Below are positions 52,440 through 62,600 of a stretch of 64,000 nt of DNA, piece by piece (the stretch's first letter is position 1; the number at the start of each line of letters is the position of its first letter). The translations under genes and the position numbers were made by a program. Under the pieces are notes generated by a model that saw nothing but the letters and a program-made list of their open reading frames with translations, did not search any database and was not told the origin of the DNA. The stretch spans positions 186,001 through 250,000 of the forward strand of contig NZ_JHXX01000004.1 in assembly GCF_000621605.1 (NCBI RefSeq), in the 5' to 3' direction. Origin of the DNA: Butyrivibrio sp. MC2021. GTDB lineage: Bacteria > Bacillota > Clostridia > Lachnospirales > Lachnospiraceae.

Positions 52440-53476
52440 CAGTTTTTCCTCGAAGTGATGGATACCCAGTCTCCCTGATGGTGGATCTCAAGGATCTCAA
52501 GACCCGCATCAAGATGTGCCTTCTTAACCTCTTCTTCCTTGGTGTTGATGATTCCGGAGGTGATGTAGATACCGCCGGTCTTGAGCCGAGCCAGGATCAC
52601 AGGGGTCAGGGGCACCAGGACATTGGCAAGGATGTTGGCAACAACGATGTCGTATTTGTCATAGCCTACCTTGTCCTGAACGGACTTATCATCGATGATA
52701 TTTCCGATCATCATGTCGAACTTGTCGGCAGAAATGCCGTTGTTCTCCATATTCTCAGCAACTGCGGGAACCGCACATTTATCAAGGTCTGTGCCCACAG
52801 CGTGCTTGGCGCCGAACATAAGGGCCAGAATGGAAAGAACGCCGCTGCCGGTTCCGACATCGAGAAGCTCAGTCTCGGGTGTTACATACTTCTTGAGCAT
52901 TCTGATGCAGAGCTGTGTGGTCTCGTGCATACCTGTTCCAAAGGCTGTTCCGGGATCGATATGAAGTACCATGGAGGCTCTGTCCATATCCTCCTGATTC
53001 TCCTTCTCCCAGGAAGGAATAACAAGAATGTCATCTATATAGAACTTATGGAAATACTGTTTCCAGTTGTTGATCCAGTCGATGTCCTCTGTAACGTCAA
53101 CGGAGATGGTTCCGTCGCCTATATCGGAGAACTCCTTGAGCTCATCCAGTTTCAGACGGATCTCCGTCTTCATCTCCTCAGGGCTCTTTCTGGTCTTAAC
53201 GTACTCACCGTTTTCATCGGGAACTTCTACGGTAAGCATATTTTCATCATCTATTTCAAGGAAAAAGTTAAGGTATGCAACGCCGCTCTCGATGCCGTTA
53301 TCCATCTCATCGGGCTCAAGCTCGGGAGCATCAATGAACATCTGCTCCTTGTCCTGGGCTGTCAGGGGCGCATTATCTTCAATCTGAGCTCCCTCGAGGC
53401 CTATATCCTCCAGGTAGCTGATAATTATATCCTCTGATTCTTCATTGGTTCTTACTCTGAAACGCATCCATTTCAT
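52439..53476 (-). CDS. prmA: Ribosomal protein L11 methyltransferase
   Basis: The product has 345 residues, slightly longer than usual because of an acidic insert (about 45-100). The SAM motif is L-D-V-G-T-G-S-G-V-L-S near 200 and the D-P-G-x-A-F-G-T-G motif near 178 is intact, followed by V-V-A-N-I-L. It trimethylates L11. Gene order dnaJ-prmA-rsmE is common in Firmicutes; here a terminator lies between dnaJ and prmA. Confidence 0.95.
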   Translation of the reverse strand: MKWMRFRVRTNEESEDIIISYLEDIGLEGAQIEDNAPLTAQDKEQMFIDAPELEPDEMDNGIESGVAYLNFFLEIDDENMLTVEVPDENGEYVKTRKSPEEMKTEIRLKLDELKEFSDIGDGTISVDVTEDIDWINNWKQYFHKFYIDDILVIPSWEKENQEDMDRASMVLHIDPGTAFGTGMHETTQLCIRMLKKYVTPETELLDVGTGSGVLSILALMFGAKHAVGTDLDKCAVPAVAENMENNGISADKFDMMIGNIIDDKSVQDKVGYDKYDIVVANILANVLVPLTPVILARLKTGGIYITSGIINTKEEEVKKAHLDAGLEILEIHHQGDWVSITSRKN

Positions 53477-53509
53477 AGTCTCATTTCCTCTCTCAGTGCT
53501 ATGAACAAC

Positions 53510-53545
53510 AAAAACCGTAGCCAGAAGCTAGTTCTGACTACGGAA
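53510..53545 (-). terminator. Terminator of the hrcA-grpE-dnaK-dnaJ operon
   Basis: The stem CCGTAG-x-CAGAA / TTCTG-x-CTACGG (53516-53544, loop GCTAG, one mismatch) is followed on the minus strand by GGTTTTTGTTG, about 45 bases after dnaJ. Confidence 0.8.
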
Positions 53546-53589
53546 GTATAACATATTAATTCATTTTTTCCAAAACAAATTTTCGTTAA

Positions 53590-54777
53590 TTATTTACTGA
53601 AAAAGCCCTTCTTCTTTTTGCCGCCGCCGGATCCGTCTGAAGGACCCTTGTCATCGCTTCCTAAGATGCGATCTGCAGCTGTAAGAGAATCGCCGGTCTT
53701 TTCATCAAACTGCTTAAGAAGTTCCTTGGCTTCCTTGGAGATCTTCTCAGGAACCTGAACTACCAGTGTTACGTAGTGGTCACCCCTTACTTCCTTATCA
53801 CGAAGGGAAGGAACGCCCTTGCTGCGAAGTCTTACTCTGGTGTCGGTCTGGGTTCCGGGCTTAACGTCATAGGCAACCTTGCCGTCTACAGTGTCGATGA
53901 TAACTGTTCCGCCGAGGGTTGCAATAGCAAAGGACATGGGAACTACAGAGTAGATGTCGTAGCCCTCTCTCTGGAAAATAGGATGATCGGAAACGATAAC
54001 CTCCACAAGAAGGTCTCCTCTTGGTCCGCCGTTAACACCGGGCTCACCCTTATCTCTGATCCTTACGCTCTGGCCGTTGTCGATTCCGGCAGGAATGGAA
54101 ACCTTGATCTTCTTCCTGCTGGCTATATAGCCTGTTCCGTGACAGTCTGTACACTTATCCTTGATAACCTTACCGGTTCCGCCGCAATCAGGACAGGTCT
54201 GAACGTTTCTCACAGTTCCGAAGAAGGACTGCTGTGTATAAACGATCTGTCCCTTACCACCGCACTTGGAGCAGGTCTGGGCCTGGGTTCCGGGCTTGGC
54301 TCCTGTTCCGTGACAGGTAGGACATGGATCCTTAATGGTAAGTTCCAGCTCCTTCTCACAGCCAAATACGGCCTCAAGGAAGGTTATCCTGACACTGGCA
54401 CGAAGATTGGCTCCCTTGGAGGGGCCGCTTCTGGCGCCGCCGCGGGATCTGCCGCCACCGAAGAAATCACCGAAAATATCACCAAAGATATCTCCAAAGT
54501 CTGCGCCGTTAAAGTCGAAGCCACCGAATCCGCCGGCTCCGCCACCCTCAAAGGCTGCATGTCCGAACTGGTCATACTGACGCTTCTTCTCAGGATCTGA
54601 AAGTACGGCGTAAGCCTCTGAAGCCTCCTTGAATTTGTCAGCTGCAGACTGGTCTCCGGGATTCATATCCGGATGATACTTCTTGGCCAGGACTCTGTAT
54701 GCTTTTTTAATCTCATCCTCTGACGCGCTCTTGCTAACGCCCAGGACCTCGTAATAATCACGCTTCTGTTCAGCCAT
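53590..54777 (-). CDS. dnaJ: Chaperone DnaJ
   Basis: The product has 395 residues, a full type I DnaJ. The J domain has H-P-D near 35. A Gly/Phe/Ala-rich stretch (75-120) follows. Four zinc motifs C-P-T-C-H-G, C-S-K-C-G-G, C-P-D-C-G-G and C-T-D-C-H-G lie at about 150-215, then the substrate-binding domains. A Gly/Lys-rich tail closes it. It stimulates DnaK ATPase and presents substrates. It is 92 bases after dnaK, with a hairpin between. Confidence 0.97.
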   Translation of the reverse strand: MAEQKRDYYEVLGVSKSASEDEIKKAYRVLAKKYHPDMNPGDQSAADKFKEASEAYAVLSDPEKKRQYDQFGHAAFEGGGAGGFGGFDFNGADFGDIFGDIFGDFFGGGRSRGGARSGPSKGANLRASVRITFLEAVFGCEKELELTIKDPCPTCHGTGAKPGTQAQTCSKCGGKGQIVYTQQSFFGTVRNVQTCPDCGGTGKVIKDKCTDCHGTGYIASRKKIKVSIPAGIDNGQSVRIRDKGEPGVNGGPRGDLLVEVIVSDHPIFQREGYDIYSVVPMSFAIATLGGTVIIDTVDGKVAYDVKPGTQTDTRVRLRSKGVPSLRDKEVRGDHYVTLVVQVPEKISKEAKELLKQFDEKTGDSLTAADRILGSDDKGPSDGSGGGKKKKGFFSK

Positions 54778-54824
54778 ATTACTCCTATCTATATATGAAA
54801 AGGCTTACTGCCTTACACTCCGAA

Positions 54825-54854
54825 TAGCCAGACGGAAAAACCTCCGCCTGGCTA
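54825..54854 (-). other. Intercistronic hairpin between dnaK and dnaJ
   Basis: TAGCCAGACGGA and TCCGCCTGGCTA pair with a single mismatch around a six-base loop. No T-run follows, so it looks like an mRNA stability or partial attenuation element that would lower dnaJ relative to dnaK. Confidence 0.55.
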
Positions 54855-54869
54855 CCCATCATTTATGCA

Positions 54870-56819
<1,950 letters not shown>

Positions 56820-56825
56820 CTATAT

Positions 56826-57542
56826 TTACTGATTAACTGCTACCATGCTGTGTCTGAGCACGGTGTCATGGAACATATAGCCCTTTTGAAGTTCCTGTGC
56901 AACTACACCGGATTCGAACTCCTCACTCTGTGCCTGCATTACTGCGTTGTGAAGGTTGGGATCGAATTCCTTACCCACAGCTTCAATAGGGGTAACTCCA
57001 AGATCCTCCATCTGCTTCATAAGCTGCTTGTAGATCTTGTTCATGCCGTCTGCAAAAGCTCCGTCCTTCTCATCCTCGGGAACTGCTGCAAGACCTCTCT
57101 CGAAATTATCTATAACGGGAAGGAGCTTCTCAAGGACACTTCCCTGGCCCTGCTCAAACATCTGGGCCTTCTCCTTGTCTGTTCTCTTCCTGAAGTTATC
57201 GAACTCTGCCATCTGTCTTACGACTCTGTCGTTAAGCTCGTCAACTTTTTCCTGAAGGGGGTTCTTTTTCTCTTTCTTACCAAAGAGTCCCTTTTTCTTG
57301 GCTTCCTCGGTGCCTTCCAGCTCTACGTCAGGCTCTGCACCCTCGGCCTTCTCTTCCTGCTTGGGAGCCTTCTCATCGGCCTTATCTTCTGCCTTGGCCT
57401 CTGCCTTGGCCTCTGTCTTGGTCTCTGTCTTGGTCTCTGTCTTGGTCTCAGCCTTCTCAGCGGCTTCCTCCTCAAGTTCTTCCATGATGTTCTCGAGAAC
57501 CTCTTTCTCCTTCTCGCTCACGTTTTTCTTCTTATCGCTCAA
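56826..57542 (-). CDS. grpE: Nucleotide exchange factor GrpE
   Basis: The product has 238 residues. The conserved GrpE domain (about 95-238) includes a long helix, D-N-F-E-R-G-L, and the C-terminal beta wing with G-Y-M-F-H-D-T-V-L-R-H-S. It opens DnaK to release ADP. The first 90 residues are a low-complexity Lys/Glu/Thr/Ala coiled region with a T-K-T-E repeat, much longer than in most GrpE proteins. The start codon is TTG at 57542, behind AGGAGGTAAGAGTAA. Confidence 0.96.
   Translation of the reverse strand: MSDKKKNVSEKEKEVLENIMEELEEEAAEKAETKTETKTETKTEAKAEAKAEDKADEKAPKQEEKAEGAEPDVELEGTEEAKKKGLFGKKEKKNPLQEKVDELNDRVVRQMAEFDNFRKRTDKEKAQMFEQGQGSVLEKLLPVIDNFERGLAAVPEDEKDGAFADGMNKIYKQLMKQMEDLGVTPIEAVGKEFDPNLHNAVMQAQSEEFESGVVAQELQKGYMFHDTVLRHSMVAVNQ
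57388..57447. repeat. 12-bp tandem repeat in the grpE 5' region
   Basis: There are five in-frame units of 12 bases (three TCTGTCTTGGTC and two TCTGCCTTGGCC on the plus strand), encoding the repeated Thr/Ala-Lys-Thr/Ala-Glu tetrapeptide. The copy number is likely to vary by slippage without breaking the frame. Confidence 0.85.
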
Positions 57543-57590
57543 TTACTCTTACCTCCTAAATCAAAAAACTGATATATCTCAAACACTGCT

Positions 57591-58622
57591 CTAGCTCTTC
57601 TTGTAAAGATCATCAAGAGCATGTCTCATATTCTTAAGTGTGGTAATAACCTTGTCGTAATCCATACGCTTGGGTCCGATGATTCCTACGGTGCCCTTCA
57701 TTCCGTCGCCAAGCTCATAGGTGGCTGTTACAACGCTGCAATCCTTCATGGCCTGTACGGGGGTCTCATTGCCGATATAAACCTGAATACCGGTCTCCTC
57801 AGCCTCATTGGCCAGGGTGCCCTCAACGATACTGGAAAGATCTCTTGTATCCTCAAAGGTACTGATGAGCTCGCTGGCCTTGGCATTGTCCGTAAGCTCG
57901 GGATACTTGAAAATGTTCATGGTACCGCTGGTGTAGATCTGAAGGTCCTCATCCGCTGTGATGGACTCGGCTGCGGCATCTATCACGTTGCCTATGATCT
58001 CGCTGTGTATGCCGGCCTCCTGCTTAACCGCAGCTATAAGACCGAGGTTGATATCCTCAACAGCAAGACCGTCCAGTCTGGTGTTCATAAGGATGTTGAG
58101 CTTGAGCATCGTGGCGTCATCCAGAACCTCTTCCACAGGAATGATCTTGTTCTTGATAACGTTGCCCTCAATAACGATGGTGGCCAGAAGATGCTCATCA
58201 TCCACCTTGGAGATCTGGATGAATTTCAGCTTGTTCTTACGAATCTGTGGAGCGGAGATCATGGTGGCATAGTTGGTATCTACGGCCAGGGTCTTGGCAA
58301 CCTGTTTCAGCAGGTTCTCAAGCTTCTCCTCTTTATCAAGGAGCATCTCCTTCATGTTCTCAACTTCCTGTTCCTTATCCCTGAGCATCTCATCTACATA
58401 TACTCTGTAGCCCTGATCCGAAGGGATACGTCCTGCTGAAGTATGGGGCTGTAAAATAAGTCCCATCTCCTCGAGATCCGCCATCTCATTCCTGATGGTG
58501 GCTGAGCTGAGGTTCAAGTCCGTATACTTGGAAATAGTACGGCTGCCCACCGGCTCTCCGGTCTCTAAGTAGTTCTTGACTATGGCATGAAGTATGGTTC
58601 GTTTTCTCTCATCCAGTTCCAA
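57591..58622 (-). CDS. hrcA: Heat-inducible repressor HrcA
   Basis: The product has about 343 residues. The N-terminal winged helix (L-D-E-R-K-R-T-I-L-H-A-I-V ... G-E-P-V-G-S-R-T) and the S-S-A-T-I-R-N-E-M motif bind the CIRCE operator located just upstream. I prefer the TTG start at 58622, with GAGGAAGG 7 bases before it and the usual protein length; an ATG at 58670 is an alternative, and the longest frame (GTG 58697) begins inside CIRCE. It is the first gene of the hrcA-grpE-dnaK-dnaJ operon and represses it. Confidence 0.94.
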   Translation of the reverse strand: MELDERKRTILHAIVKNYLETGEPVGSRTISKYTDLNLSSATIRNEMADLEEMGLILQPHTSAGRIPSDQGYRVYVDEMLRDKEQEVENMKEMLLDKEEKLENLLKQVAKTLAVDTNYATMISAPQIRKNKLKFIQISKVDDEHLLATIVIEGNVIKNKIIPVEEVLDDATMLKLNILMNTRLDGLAVEDINLGLIAAVKQEAGIHSEIIGNVIDAAAESITADEDLQIYTSGTMNIFKYPELTDNAKASELISTFEDTRDLSSIVEGTLANEAEETGIQVYIGNETPVQAMKDCSVVTATYELGDGMKGTVGIIGPKRMDYDKVITTLKNMRHALDDLYKKS

Positions 58623-58686
58623 ATCGTTCACCTTCCTCAGTATTTTGCGCACAAATTCATTGGCAGGCATATCTTCTTTTTGAGTG

Positions 58687-58713
58687 TTAGCACTCACATG
58701 ATATGAGTGCTAA
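58687..58713 (-). promoter_or_regulatory. CIRCE operator
   Basis: TTAGCACTC, nine bases, GAGTGCTAA: a perfect match to the consensus HrcA-binding inverted repeat, downstream of the promoter and upstream of hrcA. Confidence 0.98.
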
Positions 58714-58728
58714 CATCTTCTGTATCAT

Positions 58729-58757
58729 AAATTATCACTATGGGGTATCAATGTCAA
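58729..58757 (-). promoter_or_regulatory. Sigma-A promoter of the heat-shock operon
   Basis: A perfect TTGACA (58757 to 58752) is followed after 17 bases by TAATTT, or after 15 by GATAAT. CIRCE starts about 16 bases further on, over the expected transcription start. Confidence 0.7.
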
Positions 58758-58774
58758 CCATCAAAATATAAAAA

Positions 58775-58815
58775 AAGAAGAAAAAGGCCTGCCCCGGATA
58801 TCCGAGGCAGGCCCT
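58775..58815 (-). terminator. Terminator of the subtilase/cohesin-like operon
   Basis: The stem GGCCTGCC-x-CGGA / TCCG-x-GGCAGGCC (58786-58813) is followed on the minus strand by TTTTTCTTCTTTTTTT. It is strong and lies 22 bases past the stop. Confidence 0.9.
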
Positions 58816-58835
58816 GATCTTAAAATTTTATTAAA

Positions 58836-59630
58836 TTAGAAGATTCCAAGAATTTTCTTAACAGTTACAAACTTAACGTTTGACTCGTTAGAGTAAACAG
58901 TCTCTTCACCCTGTACCTGGTAAGCAACAACTTTGTAGTAATAAGTTACCTTATTCTCTACATCTGCGTCTCTGTAATCTCTGCCCTGTACGTCAGCGAT
59001 CTGTACGAACTCTCCGGTCTTACCTTCTCTGCGGAATACAAGGAAGCCGTCAGCGTTCTCATCCTTGGTCCAGTGTACTCTTACACCAAGAATTGACTGG
59101 TTTACGTACTCAAGCTCAGGATCAACAATATTGCCTTTTCCAACTACGAAGCTGTCCTCTAATACTGCATCCTCAAGAAGAACTTCTGCGTCGTTGTTAA
59201 GAGTTACAACCTTGGTTCTGATAACAGACTCCTGTGCTACAAGTCCCTTAGCTACGTTAAATGTAAGTGTTAAAACAGTCTTGTTGGCTGTTACTGCCTT
59301 ATCGCCAACAAATGCGATTGAAAGACCCTTGAGGTCGCCCTCTGTGTAGTCCTTATTTACATCGCTCTCTTTGAAAACCTGGTTAACAGTGCTCTTTTCA
59401 AGTTCAAATACAGCGGGATCGTATACAACTGCGATCTGTCCGTCTGTTACTTTTGCATTCTCAAGCTTGAGCTTATATACAACCTTCTGGTTGTCCGGCT
59501 TGCCGCTTAACTCGGTTACTGTACGAACCGGTGCTGCGTCTGCAGCCTTTACGGATTTAGCAGGCATTCCGGCAAAAAGAACGATTGCTGTCAAAGCTGC
59601 AACAGCTGCTCTTTTAAATAATTTATTCAT
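58836..59630 (-). CDS. Secreted protein with cohesin-like and fibronectin-III-like domains
   Basis: The product has 264 residues. A signal peptide (1-29) precedes a beta-sandwich (about 45-163) with cohesin features: V-V-Y-D-P-A-V-F-E-L at 68-77, S-I-A-F-V-G-D near 104-110 and L-T-L-T-F-N-V-A near 120-127. A fibronectin-III-like module follows (about 170-257: V-R-V-H-W-T ... Y-Y-Y-K-V-V-A-Y). There is no LPXTG, SLH or transmembrane anchor. The ATG overlaps the stop codon of the dockerin-bearing subtilase (TAATG), with GGAGGA 8 bases upstream, so the two are made together. I infer that it binds the subtilase's dockerin; cohesin type and calcium dependence are unknown. Confidence 0.8.
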   Translation of the reverse strand: MNKLFKRAAVAALTAIVLFAGMPAKSVKAADAAPVRTVTELSGKPDNQKVVYKLKLENAKVTDGQIAVVYDPAVFELEKSTVNQVFKESDVNKDYTEGDLKGLSIAFVGDKAVTANKTVLTLTFNVAKGLVAQESVIRTKVVTLNNDAEVLLEDAVLEDSFVVGKGNIVDPELEYVNQSILGVRVHWTKDENADGFLVFRREGKTGEFVQIADVQGRDYRDADVENKVTYYYKVVAYQVQGEETVYSNESNVKFVTVKKILGIF

Positions 59631-62600
59631 TAATTAGATCCTCCTATTTCCTCGGCTACTCCGATTTCTTCAAGAGCGGCATCCTCAGATGAATCCAGTG
59701 TATCGTCTACTACTGAATCTTCACCATCTTCTCCGCCATAATCCCTTACTGTAATCCAAACAGTTGCTGTAAGGTTTTTGCCGTTTTCATCTGTTGCTTT
59801 TGTAGAGACAAGAATTGTGCATCTACCTTCCTTAAGTGCAGTAACAGTTCCGTTAGAACTTACTGTTGCCACAAGCTCGTTAGAGCTCATGAACTCAACT
59901 CCATCATAACCTTCTTCAAGGTTCTCAGGGCCTACAGTAGTCTTAATAAGCGCTCTGTCTCCAACCTCAAGGTCAAGTTCCTCAACATCTGTTGTAAGGC
60001 TTGTAGGATACTTGGTTGTCTCAGGCTCTTCTACAGGCTCTTCTTTCTCAGGTAATGTGAATGTGTAAAGTGAGCTGTTAAGAGCATAGTCGTAAAGCTC
60101 GATGTAGAAGGAGCTACTTCCTTCAGGAACCTTAACTGTAACAACCTTCTCTTCACCCTTAACGGTCTGGTCAACAGCATATCTGCCATCAACGTATCCT
60201 GATGCATCAAGAGTAAGGATAGCAGCTGTGTATCTGTTGTCCTGAACTGTAAGGTCTGCTGTGCCGTCTTCGTTGAGAACTGCATCTACGATTTCAGGTT
60301 CTGTGTTATCTACAGCAAGTGAATAGCTGATGCTAAGACCCTTGCCTGTAAGTGTGTTGATATCTTCAACGTCATCATAATAGCTGGGAACTGCTGTGAG
60401 CTTAACTTCTACTTCTGTGTCATCAGGAAGAACGTTGCCTTCAGCGTCTGTAGCGCCCCAAAGGAGTTCCTGAGTCTGAAGGGAATTCTGCCATGCACCC
60501 TGGTATGTGAATGCTGCATAGTTCTCAAGCTCTTCATGTGAATAGTAAACTTCACCGGTCTTCTTATCCTTGATCTCAGCTACTACTCTGTTAGCATTTC
60601 TGATAAGTGTGTAGTAGAATCCGCCGAGAACTGTTCCGTTTGTTCCGCTGAGTGCGGTTCTGTCAGGAATGTACTCTGCATCATCTGCAACAAGGTTAGG
60701 AAGGAGGTAGTACTCATTATCCTCATCCATCTCGCCGTAAGGGAAGAATGAAATGAAGTTGGTCTCCTCAAGACCTGTGTAAAGGTAAGAATTCTTAGAG
60801 TACTCGTCGTCGAATCTTCCCTGATAGAAATCATAATCTTCGAACATGGAAGAATCGCCCCAGTTTCCGTAGAAAGCAAGGAAAGGAACTGAAAGGTCTA
60901 CAGCACCCTTAGCATAGATGAATCCATCTACATACATACCGTTCTCGAACTGTGCAAGATACTTCTTGTCAGCAGCTGAAAGGTTGATTGAAACATTAAC
61001 CTTGGCAGCGTCCTTAACCTCTACTGCTCTGAGGTTAACATCAGCAACTTTTTCGCCGCCCTTAAGGAACTGCTTACCAAAGAGGAATACGTCCTTGGTA
61101 TTAACTGCTCCGTCATTGTTGAAGTCGAACTCATCCTGGAATGCTACAAGGCCGGGAACCTCTACTGAGCCGTTAACAGCCTGAAGGAATGTAAGACGGT
61201 CCTTCTTGTTAACCTTGCCGTCGCCGTTAAGGTCATATACAAGAACAGTATTGTCAGCTGTAAGTGATACAGCAGGGTTGAGCTTGTGTGAAGATCCAGC
61301 AAAATATCTGAGATTCTGGTATGCATAAATCTGCTCTGTAAGAACTGTAGAATCAAGTACATAGTACTGAGGCTCTTCTGTAAGGTTGTAAAGATCGAAT
61401 GAGAAGTTGTACTCACCGCTCTTTGAAGGGTCATCTCCAAGAACAACCTTAACCTTACCGTCGTTGCCTTCCTTGTCACCAACAAGTGCATAAACAGGTG
61501 ATGTTACTGCATTGTATACGTTGGCAAGACCTGCACCCTGTGATCTTGGTGAATACTCAAGACCTGAAGGATCGTTGTCCTCGTAAAGAGGTACAGCTGT
61601 TGCCATAAGAAGTGACTGTGCAAGAGTACGAACAGATAATCCTGTCTTCTCAGCAAGTCCGTTCTCTCTGATGTACTGCTCAACAAGGGCACTCTGACCT
61701 GAAACTGAAGGAGCTGCCATTGAAGTTCCGCTCATAAGTCCATACTCGCCGTTGTCTATTGTTGAGTAGATGTTTCCGCCGGGAGCTGTGATCTCAGGCT
61801 TAAGATCAAGAGTTGCAGGAACACCGTAGGATGAGAAGGTGCTCATTGTGTAACCGTCAGCTGCGTTGTAGTTGGTTCCTACATTACCTGCAACAGAGAT
61901 AACACCTGTGTAAACGCCATCAGCAACCTTTTCTCCCTGCTCTGCAACTGCAAGGCCTTCTGCCTGTGTGATGGAAACAGCAGGGATAACAGCTGTGCTT
62001 CCCTGAAGTGTCATGTTGATTGTGCCTGCCTGGTTGTTGTAGACAACAACACCGATAGCGCCGGCTGCCTCAGCATTCATCTGCTTCTCACCGAAAGTGA
62101 TGGTACCGCGGGAAACAAATACGATCTTGCCTTCTACATCAACGCCTTCGTAGTCAGTCTTTTCACCCTTTGCTTCAAGGTATACGAAAGGATACTCTGT
62201 TCCGTTCTGATCTGCTGATGTGTCAAGAGTCTTGAACTTAGGAGCAAGTGTATCATTACCGTCTGCGTAGAAGATCTTAGCGCCGTCTGCTGTAGCAAAG
62301 TAGTTAGCTGTCATACCGCTGTTAACAGCACTTGCTACTGTAAGAGCGTTGTAATAAGATCCGGGAGATCCTACTGTATCCTGGTTAACATCCTTGGAAA
62401 GGTTAACACCGAGCTGGGAATCATCTGCCCAACGTCCTGAGTTACCTGCTGAGATGGAAACAACAGTGCTTGTTCCCTCAAGCTTCTCAAAGATGTCGTT
62501 AACATATGTCTCAGAGTCTGCAGAATAACCTGCAACTGCCGAACCAAGTGAAAGGTTAACAACGTCAGCCTTAAGACGAAGAGCGTCCTCGATGGCTGCC

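Noticed and set aside
56850-57572. A long hydrophobic Leu/Gly-rich plus-strand frame that looks like a membrane protein
   Set aside because: It is antisense to grpE; the apparent repeats are the reverse reading of the 12-bp Lys/Glu repeats.
58622-58697. A longer hrcA start at GTG 58697
   Set aside because: It lies inside the CIRCE operator, too close to the promoter, and adds 25 residues not typical of HrcA.
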